Of a DNA stretch of 64,000 nt, positions 12,040 through 26,068 are shown one piece after another (position 1 is the first letter of the stretch; each line of letters starts with the position of its first letter). The notes below the pieces were generated by a model. The model ran no database searches and was not told the DNA's origin. It was given only the letters and a program-made list of their open reading frames with translations. The translations under genes were made by a program, and so were the position numbers. Source of the stretch: Tubiluchus corallicola (lineage: Eukaryota > Priapulida > Priapulimorpha > Priapulimorphida > Tubiluchidae); assembly GCA_030141605.1 (NCBI GenBank), contig JAQGDQ010000674.1, positions 1 through 64,000 of the forward strand. The letters are read 5' to 3'.

Positions 12040-12431
12040 ATAATAATTGCAAATTGACTATTTATTATCTAGAAACATTTCTTCTACACTTGTTTTATCG
12101 TGATCAAACTTCAGCTTCTTCAAACGACTAGAATGACTTTAGTGAGAATCTGATACAATTTTAACTCAAGGTTGCCATAATGTCTTGTAAAGAAAGTTCA
12201 GCAACATGATTACTGTAAATTTGTGACGTTAGTGAACATTTCGCTGTACAGAGTATGTTTCTTAATGGAATCGTGCGTGTTGGATTTTGAGCAGCCATAA
12301 GATGAAATTTGGTAGAACAACATTCAGCAAAATAAGTCGTCATACACCGTTGTTGTTAGTTGTAATCTAAGAGCAAAAGTTAATTGAATAACTTGACTAG
12401 AATCGTATCCAACTTGTCCCCTTCCGGATGT
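12040..12431 (-). other. Probable 3' UTR of the myosin gene
   Basis: Sequence following the proposed terminal stop at 12432-12434. The first AATAAA on the minus strand is at 12061-12066, which would set a 3' UTR of about 400 bases. This is inference from position only. Confidence 0.4.
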
Positions 12432-12470
12432 CTACTCGTCGTCTTCAATTCTAGGGCGTCGGCCGTGTCC
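12432..12470 (-). CDS. Mhc: Proposed terminal exon of myosin heavy chain (charged tail)
   Basis: The minus strand shows TTTTGTTTTTAG then an open frame [12 protein letters not shown] and TAG (12434-12432). It is in phase with the perfect GTAAGT donor at 14127-14122 that follows the codon for serine in GAS. Using it replaces the read-through ending VSTYG. A short non-helical, charged tailpiece is usual for myosin II. The splice is inferred, not proven. Confidence 0.62.
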   Translation of the reverse strand, partial: GHGRRPRIEDDE

Positions 12471-15400
12471 CTAAAAACAAAAGTGATCGTTAAGAATCAC
12501 AAATTAAATGATAGTACAAATTACAGTACTTTTGTTTGTTTGCTAAGTGGTGTGGTACAACTATCAAGTGCTGCAGTTACTGTGAGACCATGTAAATTTG
12601 AAACATTTTTCCTGTAGGAATGTTTGAATATTGTAATTTTTGAAGAAAGACGTTGCTATTCAGAAAATTTCCACGGCCTGAGAAAACATCAGTTTTATTG
12701 GTAAAAAGAAGACTTTGTTTTGATAAACTATTATTTAAAATTTTTCATGTTTTTTAACTGATCGGAATTTATAAGTTATAAGTTTATTTATTTCCACTCT
12801 GCATCTAACAGTTATAATAAAAATACAGATAGTTTCACTGAATAAATATAAATATAAATGCAATATTATCCAGAAATTACAAAAGAGATTCTTATGCAGC
12901 ATGTACATGAGCAAATTACATTACAGAGTAATTTTGATGCATACAGTTTGAGCCTAAAAGCATAGCTTGACAGGCCAAACTGTACGTGGAAATCTTAAAG
13001 AAAGTATTAATAATTGAAATAATGATAATATATACATAAAAGTGGGGGGGGGGGGAAGTAGTGAATGAAAGATGAAATGGAGCGAGAACTAAGAAAAACT
13101 GTGATCATGATTATAAGGTGTTCAGTAACCTGTTGAGCATAGTCACGTTTTATTAAGATTACTATGGAAAAGAATGCAGGTGATTACCATTATGAAATTG
13201 TGTTACTCTCAATACTTTTGAAATATTTCTTTTCTGTCGATTTTTTTAAAAGTTGAAAGGGAGTGACTACATTTTGAATTGCGGCTTAGTCTATTCCATA
13301 GGACTGGTCCCATATAGCTAATGAAATGTTTCGCCATATTTGTAGACAGGCAGAATAGTTTTGAATCAATGGCTAAATGTATAACCATTAGAACTTCCTA
13401 GTGAATTTTTAGAATTAGATAAAAAATTTTAAAAGTCGTTCAAGATTGACTTTTTAAGTCAGTTCAAGTATGTGGAAGGAACAGTGCAACATGGTTGGGT
13501 TGTTCCAGTGGAGCAGGTATTGATCGTTTAAAGCAAAAACCGGATATAATCCTATACTGTTGATCAAAACAATCTACTTTTTAAAAAAAATTGAAAGGAA
13601 ATGACTTACGTGAAAGAGTTATTACCGCACAAACACAATTTCGTGTTTGCGCCACTAGTTCTTTGCTGCTACATGCATTTCGCCATTCACTAGATAGACG
13701 GGCTTTCAGAAATCTTATGCATTGCACAAAAATAGGTGCTGTACCTTTCTGTTCAGATGTGTTACTTTGTGATGCACTACACACGTTCGACAGCTCATGC
13801 AGTGATAAATTTGAAATGTGAATTTTACCTTAAAACTTGCCTAGTTTTAGTACAAGACACTGAATATCTTACACTAGCACTGTATTTTAATTTTCGCTTT
13901 CGCAAACACGTGCAACACGCTTGTGGAATATTTTTGCTGTTGAAAATAATGTTAGTTTGTGATGTCATCAATAATTAGGCTCGCCCGCCGTTAATGTAGT
14001 TTTTAATCTCTTATTCAATTATTAGAAACGCTTTTGCAGTATTAATTGTGTTAAACTTTTCATCAGACTTGAAAATTAGGTAGTATATGAAAAATCAACC
14101 TGTTTTCCTTTAACCATATGTACTTACGGATGCTCCGCTTCGAGCTGCAAGCATTCCGCCGGATCGAGCTTGTGCTCGTAGCTTTGCCAGACCAGTTTCT
14201 GCATCATCTGCTCGAGCTTCAGCTTCCTCTAGCTCCACCTGGGCCTTGCGGAATTTGGCAAGATTCATGTTAGCCACCTCTTCAGCTTCCTCTATCTGTT
14301 TCTTGTACATCTTGATCTTGCCGTTCAGCTTCTCGATCATGTCTTGCAGATGTTGCTGTGCCTTCTTGTCTTCCTCAACCGTGTACTGAAGTTCCTTGAT
14401 GCGACGGTCACTTTGACGATTCTTCTTCTGCATTTCGCTAAAGCGGCGCTGTTCGTTTTCTAGCTCTCCCTCCAGGCTGCGACAGCGCTGCTCTAGTTTA
14501 GCGATCAGCTTCTTTCCTCCCTTTAGCATATTTGCCTCTGCCTCGTCAAGTCGCACCTGTAAGTCCTTAATTTGTTGTTCCATGGATTTGCGGACTTTTT
14601 CCAGGTTGTTCGAATGATCCTGTTCGACACGCAACTCTTCGGCCAGTCTAGCTGCATCGGCAATTGCGGTCATCGATTTTTCATTGGCAGTTTTTAGCTC
14701 GCTGTGAGTTTCGTCCAAATCGGCTTGTATTGTAGTGATATCACCCTCCAATTTTCTCTTTGCCTGACTAACAGACGTTACCTGTGCAGAAAGGTCATTG
14801 ATACGATCATTTGTTTCGTTAAGTTCTCCCTGGACGGCACGTCGGTTTCGCTCTGATTGATCGAGTGAGGAGCGCACTTCCTCAAGCTCTGAAGATATGG
14901 CATTGCATCGATGCTCGCTAAGATTTAATTGTTCTCGTACTTCTTCCCTCACCCGTTGTTCCTCTTCTATCTGGTTCTCAAGATCGTGGATGTGTGCTTG
15001 AAGCTTCTTGATGGTCTTCTGTGCATCTGCATTTTGACGATTGGCCGAGTCAAGCGATACTTCTAGTTCGTTAATGTCACTTTCGAGTTTCTTTTTCATT
15101 TTCATAGCTTCCATCTTGCCACGGGATTCTGCCTCCAGACTAGCTTGCATGGAGTCGATGGCACGTTGGTGATTCCTACGCGTTGTCTCAAATTCCTCAT
15201 CTTTCTCGGCTAGACGTCTGTCAATTTCTTGTCTCAGTTGTTGAACTTCCAAAACGCCTCGCACCACTTTCTGTTCCTCCGTCTCTAGTGCTGCTTCAGC
15301 CTCTTCTAGTGCTGATTGTAGTTCGTCTTTTTCCAGTTCAAGACGTCTTCTTGCTTTATCAAGTTCGTGCACACTTTTGCCTCCTTCACCTAGCTGATCT

Positions 15401-18400
15401 GTCAAATCTTTTATCTCATCTGTCAGATTTTTGACTTCCCTTTTCAAATGTTCTGCCACATCCTGTGCATCGGCTTCAATGGCTTTTGATTTAAATAGTT
15501 CAGTGGAGATGCCGCGGCACTCTCTCTGCGATGCTTCCAGTTCCGAAGAAAGATCGTCGGTTTTTTGTTTCCATTCTGCAATTGTCTTGTCAAAGTTGCG
15601 TTGACGCTTCTCTGCTGCACTAGCCAGTGCAGTTGCTCTCTCTACCTCAATAGACATGTCTTCCAAGTCATTGCTAATACGAGCTTTGGCCTTCTCCAAG
15701 GAAGCAATTTTTGCCATGGCTGCCTCAAGTTGGTCGGCAGAGTCAGCAAGTTTTGCCTGCATCTTTCTCCTGTAAGCAACAAAAGCACCATTTCATCAAT
15801 GTCAATATGCACATGACTAAAACTATTTTGAGAGGTGGCTTATACAAATAACTTATATTTCTCTATAAAGTTTTGCATTGCACCGAATTGCCTCACAACA
15901 TTCTCACTTACTTGATTTCTTCTGCTTCTAGTCCACCACCGCCAAGTCCTTCACTTTCCACACGCGTGCGTAGGGCATTGTAGTCACTGGTCATCTTGGC
16001 GAGTTGTCGCTCCACCGCAGACTTAGCGTCCGATTCTTCTTCGAGCTGCTCCTTGGCTTGATCCAAATCATGTTGGCAGTTTCTTAATTGACCTTGCAGG
16101 TTGATCTTCAGCTGTAAAAGATATCCAAAGGCCATATATGTGAACCTTCCCTACATCTATCTTACATATTTACGACTTGTTTTAGTTAAATATTCCAGCG
16201 GCCAATTAGTTTTAGCAAAACAAGTTAAAAATTTTTATAGTGCAAAATGCTTTTACAGACAACATTTCCTCCTAAGAACTGCAAATCTGTCAAAGTAAAG
16301 CATTCGTCAATGTAACCAACCCTAGTTTCTTCCTCAGCTGTGGTCCTTGCCTCTGCTGCCGTAGCTTGCAACTGAGCCTTCGCTCTGTTCAGCTGATTGA
16401 TCTGAGACTCGTTGTCCTCCACTTGTCGCTGGAGTTCGTTCACTTCATTATTAAGCCGTCCCTTCTGCCCTTGCAGGTCTGTTATTGTGCGTGTCGATTC
16501 ATCAAGTCTGGCATTTGCCTCGGACAGCTGACCTTCGAGAGTTTTGACCAGTCTCTCCACTTGATCCTGCGAAATGAAGAAACTGATTTTTGATGCAACA
16601 GTATAAACTGAATTTGTATGTAACAACAGTCATTACGATATGATGCCATGATTAGATTGATACTAACTACTCTGGTAAACCATGAAGGAGTGAAGAATTT
16701 TACCTTATTTTTTCTCAGTTGATCCATGTTTGCTTTCAGATCGTCATTTTCGTTTTTAGCTTGTCCTCTTTCTTTTTCAACCCTGCAATGAACGTGCTCA
16801 GTGTGAATAAGTTGTAAAATCTCTAAAATAATGTAGTCGTATGTTGAAATTTCTCCTATGTTTAGCATTTTTGTATGAGCAATAAGTAGAATTTATACAT
16901 CATTTTACTCGAAGATATTCTTGGCAAATGATTGGTGGATAATTCTTTTTGGTGGAACAGATGCATAGACATGATTTCGGAAAACTTGCCTTAAAGCTCT
17001 AATGCCAGACATCAAAAAATTACAATGCTCTAGCCTGATAAATCGGCCCCGCATATCTCTATGATGGATCTATGGTTGTTTAATGCTTATATATGCATCA
17101 TACAGTGCAGCAGATAATTACTTGTGGTGTGTTAATGGCACTGTTACACTAATTACTTAGTTCCTGTTATTTACTGGTATTTGCTTAGCTCTTATACCGA
17201 AACAGCCCGCATAACTGCTTGTGGTGTAGTACCTATGGCGCTTGTATAATACTGGGCAAAGTAACTGCTTGTGGTGTGTTATAAAATATGCACTTATGTG
17301 CAGTATGAGAAGATGCACGTTTTCCGAGGAAAATATGCATCTTAACACTGGCCCCAAAATCCGATGTCCTTCAAAATTTGGCCAAAGTTAGTCTATTGGA
17401 CTTTTGCGTAATGTAATCTCGTGTAATCTTGTGTAAGACAACTGTTATTAGTCTTGCACTGTAAAATGAATTAGCGCTACGTACGATAATTAAATTTCTA
17501 CCTGGCCCTTGCTTTTTGTGCCTGATCAAGCTGCTCTCCAAGCTCTGCTATGACGTCATTGTGCTTCTTGCGAAGGGAGGAAACTATTGCTTCGTGCTCT
17601 AGAGCCGACTCTTCCAGGTCACGTCGCAGCTTTGACAATTCTGCTTCCCGCTTTTTGTTCAGCTCTACTTGGGCTGTGGTAGCGCCGCCAGCTTCTTCTA
17701 GACGTTCTGTTGTTTCTTCTATTTCTCGCGAGAGATCTGCTCGCTGTTTTTCCACCTTGGCACGTGACATTCTCTCCGCTTCTAATTCCTCCTCTAGTTC
17801 TTCTATTCTAGTCTAAATGAATTAAAATTGCAGGTTAACACGGCCATTTAAATTGTACTTTTAAATGTTTTTATTGGTGTTTTTTGAGCGTCTATAAACA
17901 ATACATGGTCAAAAATATGAAACAATTTCCCACATACGTTACTCTATATTTGAAACTGGCCTACTAGTATTGCATGCCTTCATAATAAAAATCTTCATCA
18001 TCCATATCCTCTTATATATAAAATGACAGTATACAGGGAGGTGTCGAATAAAAATATATCAGTTTAACTCAGTTTTAAAATAAATACCTGACGATTAGGG
18101 GTGAGCATTCTCTACCAGAAAGCGAATTCGAATCGAACCAAATTTGTGACTTTCGAATTCGAATCGAATCGAACTTCAGTGTTTCGAATTCGAACCGAAT
18201 TTGAATTGAGATTGAACGGTTTTCGAACAAGTTTTCGAACCACCAGTAAAAAATAGTCTTACAAAGATCATATGTATCACTAGCTTTTGTTCTACAATAA
18301 AACCACTAGTAATTTGTTTAAAATTGTGCACAGAAATCACTGCTAATTTATGCTAATTGCATGATGTTTCAATCGTTTTAGTGATCAGGAACATATGTGA

Positions 18401-18573
18401 TTGAAGTGCTGAATTATTCGAATCTATAGTTTTGGATTCGAATCGAGTTCAAACTAAAAAAACTCGTCCGAATCGAATTCGAACTGGAACGTTCGATGCT
18501 CACCCCTACTGATGATTCACTACAGGCTCACACCTAAATTAATTACATAAATCCGGTTATATAAAGAATCCTG

Positions 18574-18612
<39 letters not shown>

Positions 18613-21600
18613 CAATAAAAGAGTATTGACCAGATTAGTCTCTTCCACCTAGTCCATCTTATTATCTTACCTGAAGTTCTTTGATCTTTTTCTGCAACTG
18701 GTGAGCTGCACTCTGTTCATCCTCAATTTTACTATTTAATGAGGCCATGTCTTTATCCTTCCTGCGCGCAGCTTCCTCTAACTCTTTCCTTGCTCTCTCC
18801 AGATCTTCCACAGCCTCCTGTGTCATCTTCAGATCTCCTTCCACTTTCCTCTTGGCTTTCTCGGTGTCGCCTCGAATTTTCTTCTCTCGTTCCAGGGAGT
18901 CTTCTAGCTCATCAAGAGATTGCTCTAACTTGGCTTTGACTTTATTCAAGTGATTCACTTTATCTTCTTCCTTCTGTAAGTCTTCTTGCAGTCGCTGTAA
19001 GACGGATGTAATACATCTGTCATTATCATCGTTAATAAACATGGATAAAAGCTACACACATCAGCTGTGACGTGCTCTTATCTATGGTTTATATTTTAAT
19101 GTTTGTGCTCACTAAGGTTTCCCCTCACTGTTTTTAGCGGGCAAGCCACGAGGCGTTACATCATCTAGACTTATCATGGCAGCAGTCTTTGTGAATAAAC
19201 AGATTAATAAGCAAGAAAGATTTATGAAATCTTTAATAATTTTAATTTGTAAAATGTTCTATAAAGTTTCTAACAATGTTACAAATGTTGCCAAGACGTT
19301 ACAACAGCTATATTGTAAAGACATGGTTAGCTAAGCTTGCAAAAATGTAATAAATGACTTACTGTTACAGTTTCCTGGGCACTTTTCTTCTCCTTGTTTG
19401 TTTTATTAAGCAGCTCTTCTTGACGCAGTATCTCTTCATTTAGCTGGCGAATATTGTGCTCTTTTGAAGCCTTTTCGCTCTCTAATTTCTTGATGTTGCG
19501 GTCTAATCCTTCTATGTTTTCCTTCAGATCTGCAATTTCACTTTCACCTTTTCGTTTTTGTTCGCTCATTGAAGCACTATTTTCTTCTTCCTCTGCCAAG
19601 CGTTCCTTCAGATCTTGTATCTGAGCTTCCATGTCCTGTTTTTGCGAGATGAGTTTTGTGGCCCGTTCTTCAATGTCAGCTATGGTTTCCATGTTGCTTT
19701 GGACTTGAGAATACAGCTCATTCTTTTCTTGTGTCAGCTTCAGTACAGCGGCTTCGGCTTCTGTTCGAATCTTTGTTTCCTTCTCCAGGTTGGTCTTCAG
19801 CTCAGTCATGGTGGCTTCCATCTTCTTTATTTCATCCTCCTGCTTGGCGACGGACAGCAGCGGTTTCACTTTCACGTACAGCTTCCACCATGGCCAGTTA
19901 CGGCACTGGATGTACTTGCGTACGTTGCGCTGGACAACAATCATGCCAAGTCGTTGCGCTTTCATCCTAACAAACTCTTCCCTCATCTGTTTGCCTCGGA
20001 TCCAAGCCTGCACGAGTGTCATGATCCTAGTAATGCGGTCTTCTCGCATCTCTTCCAGTCTACCCAGTGCTCCTGCTTTGAAGAACACCTTTGTGTGACC
20101 AAGTCTGAACTCTGCTGGATCCCATTCGAGAGCAGTGAGCAGACTGCTTGCAATGTTCTTTCCATCAGCAAATCCAGTAGGTATGGCATTTGGCGCCAAA
20201 ATTTGATATCTAAAACAATCAAATGTGTGTTTTTATTAAACTTCCTTACAGGAACTACATTAAAACCTTGTAACAAAAATGAAGTAATTCCAGTTAAACA
20301 TTTTATCTTGTTACTATTTACTCATATTCATCTTCAAAGACATTAAGTCTAGTTTCCAGCAATAAAGTAAATTAAGTAAAAAAATTCTTGAAGTAGTCGT
20401 ATTGCTCACCTGTGCTTAAAGTCTCCATAAAGCAACCTATTGGGGAAGCCCTTGCGGCAAATACGAATGCCTTCTAAAACACCATTACAAGTGAGCTGAT
20501 GCATTGTCAGGGCAGCATCAAGTACTCCACCCTCCTTGTTCTCATTTGGGATGATGCAACGCACAAAATGTGGTGCCGTTGCTCTCAATGTTGTCATTAA
20601 CTTGTTCAGTGACTCCTAGAAGAAGAATTTGCATGAAAAATTAAAAGTATTTGCATTAATCACAAGTTCAAATACTGCACTTTAAAAGCTAAGTGAGTTA
20701 GATTCAGTCGTCTGCTTCCTAAATTGTCTTTTACCTTGTTTTTCTGAATTTCTAATCTAATGGCATCTTACCCGATACAAAGCAGACACTGTGATGAATC
20801 CTGACCCTTTCTTCCGCTTCCCTTTTCCACCTGTGTCTTCCTCTACAACAAGTTTATCCTGAAAGAGGAGTGGTAGAAGTTGACTGTTGTGAGAACGGGC
20901 CATCAGCTCAGCTACGGTGTCATTGAGAGGATCTTTGTTCTTTTCTAACCAACCGGTAATATTATATGGAACTGTGCCAGCATAATGAACGATGCCAAAA
21001 TGAGCTTCTGCTTGGTTGCCTTTTGGAGGCTTTGGCTTGATGAAATTACTGCTCTTGCCCAAGTGGTTGTCCTGTAGTTTTGCTAAAAATGTCTTGTCTG
21101 TTGCTTTTGGGAACATGGATTCTTCTTCAAGGATGGCGAAGATGCCCATTGGTTTTTCAATGAGATCAATACATGCCTGCAAGTCCATGCCAAAATCCAT
21201 GAAGGTCCATTCGATTCCTTCACGCTTATATTCTTCTTGCTCTAGAATGAACATGTGGTGATTGAAGAATTGTTGTAGCTTCTCATTGGTAAAGTTGATG
21301 CAGAGCTGCTCAAATCCATTAAAGTCAAAAATTTCGAAGCCAGCTATGTCCAATACACCGATAAAGAATTGTTTCTTGATTTTAGTAGCAAGCGTGACAT
21401 TGATCCTTTTGACAAGCTGTTTAAAGTTCCTGTCGTACATTGCCTTTGCCAGGGCACCAATGGCGTAGTACACTTGGTCTTTGGTCTGTCCCTTGTTCAC
21501 GTACTCATTTCCCACTTTTATTCTCGGCTTCAACAGTCCCTTGTACAATTCTGCATCATTTACACCCAATAAATGTGCCACTTTTTCCCCGGTCGCTGTT

Positions 21601-23274
21601 CCATCTGCCTCGGCTTGCTCTTCGCGGGGTCTTTGCTTAAACTGCATTGTACCAAAATGAGTAACGCCTGCAACAATCTTGTATATGTCCCACTTTTCGT
21701 CATCGGAAAACCCCAGGATGTCAAATGCCATCTGCAAAATAAACATAATCTGTGACAAATGGTCAGACACACTGTTTATTCTTCTAGTTTATTATTAACC
21801 TGATTTTCATATAATTTCAAAAAACTAAGCTACATAATTTCTGTGCTGTTTGTGATTTTGTTTGTATTATTTTTTGAACTCGCTATTTATCTTTTTTGTT
21901 GAGTTAATTAAACGACACACTTACATCTGTGTCTCTCAACTCTTGAGAATCGTCTACACCATCAATGTAGGTTTTCCCATGACTGCAAAAGGGATAGAAG
22001 TTAATGTCCTCTGTGAGGAGTAGCTTATCTGAAAGAAAATGTAAAGTATATCAAACATGTTTTGTTGTCCCCGCTAAATCACTGTGGTTTATACTTACAG
22101 CCGCAGGCCAGTCGATATAAAACCGGTGCCTTTTCGGACTACCCTGTATGAAGAACTGACAGGATTATGAAAATATGGACTCCTGTGTTACCTTTGAATC
22201 CATCAATTCCACCACTCATCATTTGGTAGAAAATGTGAAAACTTCTTTCTAGTGGTTGCTGGTGGATAACTCGAGACTTTTCAAGCAAATCTAAAAATAA
22301 AAGACTTTATTACGCGAAGTGCTTAAGACGAAAAGCAACAAAACTGTGGCTTGTTTTACATGTGAAAAGAGACTTGTGAATCAGAACTTACATGATTCAA
22401 TGTCAGCTCCTGCGAGTTTTCCACTTGGTCCAAAGTGAATCCGAATAAACTTTCCCTGAAATCAGCAAACTGTATTTAGGGTTTTTTTTTTGCTAATTAT
22501 AAAGCTTATAAAGAAAAAATTCCACGACAACAATGATAACTAACCAGTAATCACTAAATTACTCACAAATCTTGAAGAATTGTCATTTCGCACAGTTTTA
22601 GCATTTCCAAAACTTTCCAGCACAGGATTAGCTTGCACCACTTGGTCTTCTAGAGTACCCTATGGAAACATTGTCAAAATGTAGAGAAAATAAATTGTTA
22701 ACCAATTTTAGTCATTCTATTGATTAATGAACAAAATATGCATAATGTACTGAAACTTTCTTCCTGCGGATAATAAACACTGACCAATGGGCATTAGACT
22801 TTCCCGGTCAAGTATGCTTTTGCTAGATTACATTCTAGGATCTGAAATCTAACAATATCATAACAACAGCAACGTTAGAATTAACTCAACTAGGGTTCAA
22901 CAACATGACATACAGTAAAACTGACAGCCATTTTGTATGCTGAATCGTTTCCCATAAACCTCTCTTGGCAGCAAAGACTTACCCCTTTCGCTCCAAAACC
23001 CTCTGTCTTTTTACTGCCACTGGCAGCAATAAGAGCAAAGTACTGGATAACTTTCTTTGTGTTTTCTGTCTTTCCTGCACCCGATTCTCCTGTTATCAAC
23101 ATGGACTGATCTTCTCGATCTGAAAAGAATAGTAGATCAGTTGAAAACATGACCTACAACCAGGGCCTATTTCTCGGGGCCTCACCCTCCAGAGGGGCCT
23201 CGTGCCAAGGTAACTTTTTTGCTTTATGCGAACATACTGCCTCCTCTCTACCTCCCTCCCTCCCTCCCTCCCTC

Positions 23275-23361
<87 letters not shown>

Positions 23362-25988
23362 CCACACGCATTTGCCAGTATTGACAATTATTAAGGACTG
23401 GTCTTGAGAATTTTTCTTTCAATTGTTCTTTCCTTTAACAATTGTATAACTCCATAGTTTCTCTTCGAAAATGCTTCTCCGGCGTTCTAGCTGTTCAAAA
23501 ATTTTCTGGGCGTCAACCATGGTGGCGCTACACCTCCCCCCCGAGAGGCCTCACACGTCCCATTTCCCCGGGCCTCGCTTATACTGAAATAGGCCCTGCC
23601 TACAACAACAGGGGGTTACTCAAAACGCTGTACCGAAACTATTGATATGTCTTAAAGACATTAAATACTGGCTTAATTCAAACTTCTGATGGGAGCAGGC
23701 GTTGGTGAATTCCAAACTCTTTTGCTTCGAGAACAAATCGCTTCTGGAATACTTACTCATCAGCATGTCGGTGTAAGCGTTGTCGGCAATGGAGTACAGA
23801 TGGGGTGCCATTTCCGACCTCCTCTTGCCTTTGTAATCTTGGATGACTTCATTGTTGTAGATTGGCAGCCTCTTGTAGGGATTTATAACAACACAGAATA
23901 ACCCTGAGTAAGTCTGTAACAAAAGTAAGCAATGCTCCAGAATTGGGCTTAATCATGATAAATGGTAAACTGAAACCACAGGTGAAGACTGGCTTCCACA
24001 GTCCGTTCCCTTTCACCCTCTTCACATGTTGTAAAATCGTTTTGGATGGATCTGATTTGGCTTGACCTTGCAATCCTGATAATCAAATATCTGTTGCCAT
24101 ATTATATTAAGATCACTTTTTTTAATTTTCTAAAGGGTGTCCCCCTTTCCTTCATTAATTATAATAATTTTGTTTAGGACATAGTCCAGGCTAACACCTT
24201 AAGTAACTCGATGCTTATTTTCAAGGTGGTCCCGATTATTATTCCCATATTCTACTTCGGTAAACCTGCTGTGCTTGGTCGAAGAACCAGCGGTACCATT
24301 TGTTAAGTTTTTTGTATGACCTGGTCGGGAATTGAACCCGTGACCTCCCGGGTGGGAAGCGAGTTACCATTGAGCTAGGCCACCCGTTGATCATTCATTA
24401 AATGCCAACAATTTGATCATAGTTCTTTTTGCTGCCACTTTTCATGTTTTTACCGGACTAACCTTGATGCACTACTGCAGCTTATAAATTCTTAAACTTC
24501 CTTAAACTTCTTGTCTGTGGCATTCTTTCTCGGAAATTTAATTCCCTGTTTTAAGATCATCACCAGCTTTAAGAAGACGGTAGATAAGTAGTTCCTGTCA
24601 AGTAGTTATAAGAATTTTGTTTTTCTGGACCCGCAGTCATTTTTTCATTTTAGCTCGATAGCTATTTACGTTGAGTGGTCAATGGCGATTAGGGTCAAAC
24701 TCAAATTAGATTACAGCGTTCAATAAATGAAAAAAAAACAAATAACAAGTTATACACTGTATTGTATTTATGAGGTGTTAAAAGACAAGAAAAGGGGTAC
24801 CGACGTGGGTTTCAGAAAAATCGCCTTAAAATTATATTCCTTTATAGCAACTTTATGCGTGTATCGTATTCGCATTGAAGAGAATTTCTGTTTGTTTTCA
24901 TTTTAAATCTTAGCAATATTGATCCGACCGCGCCATTACATGACGTCATATACGCACAACGTAAATCAGGGGAAGAAAAAGACAATGTTAAACGACATCC
25001 CGAAAAACTTTCCCTGCAAAGTTATATTACTTAGCATTTCGGGCACCTGCTTGAAAAACTTATGTAACTGGAAAAAAATTATCAATTTTCACCAATTGAT
25101 AAAATTTTATTGACTCATCTCCAGGGTGCACCACTCGCTAACGAAAAGCGTATTTTTAATCTTATTGACAAGGTACATTAATTTACAATTTCAGGCCTAC
25201 TTAGCTAATGTCGTGTGTGCTACGAATGCTGTGATTAATGTTTCAAACTTGACTGAGCTTATCTAAACTTATTTTAAAAGACATACCATCAAAATGGCTG
25301 CGTCTAACAGTCATTGTGGGAGTTCAAATTTACAGATTTTATACAAAGTTACTGCCGACGCGAGCTCTGTATGCAAAAAGCAGTATGTAACTGGCATAAA
25401 AATTCAAAACGAATTTTTTAAACTTTACGTAAGTGGAGAGTTTTCTTGTACATTAACTAATAAAAAAAACTACAAGCAATGTGCAGTATGACATACGTAT
25501 ATCATCCAAGCATGGTATCTTTGTCGCAAGTTGTGAAGAACTGAACCCTCATTCAGATACGTCAGATTTGCCATGTCTTCTGTCTTCTCAAACTTTGGAG
25601 GATTCATCTGTTGTACCTGGTCTTCTTTGAACTCTTTGTCCTAGACAGACAATAAAATATGCAAATGTTGTCATAAATGACTAACCAACTGGCTAGCTGA
25701 AGAACTAATTACTACTAACTAGTTACTAGTTGCTACTAGTTAATCAATAATCAAGTAGTCGTACTAATTGGTTGACCGACTGACTCATTAACTGTTCAAT
25801 TAATTAAGAAAGAATAATCGTTACAGACAATCAGCTTTTTCTCTTGTAAAAATAATGATATAATCCACCGTGCTTACAGCCAGGGCCTATTTCAGAGGGG
25901 GGGAGTGGGGATACTTCCCCGGGGCCTCAACCTTCAGGGGGCCTCGCGCCAAGGTAACATTTTTTTTGCTTTATGCGAACATACTGCC

Positions 25989-26068
<80 letters not shown>

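Noticed and set aside
14110-14127. VSTYG ending as the main myosin C-terminus
   Set aside because: Not fully excluded, but the perfect donor directly before it and a matching downstream exon make it the less likely main form.
19615-20346. Plus-strand frame of 243 codons
   Set aside because: It is antisense to the myosin lever-arm exon, whose protein identity is certain.
22741-22900. Extra or mutually exclusive myosin motor exon between exons 5 and 6
   Set aside because: I looked for a second copy of loop 1 or switch I code flanked by AG and GT and found none.
24315-24392. tRNA gene on the minus strand
   Set aside because: A and B boxes are present but acceptor and T-stem ends do not pair properly, and a related copy with a shared body exists at 53580; a SINE head fits better.
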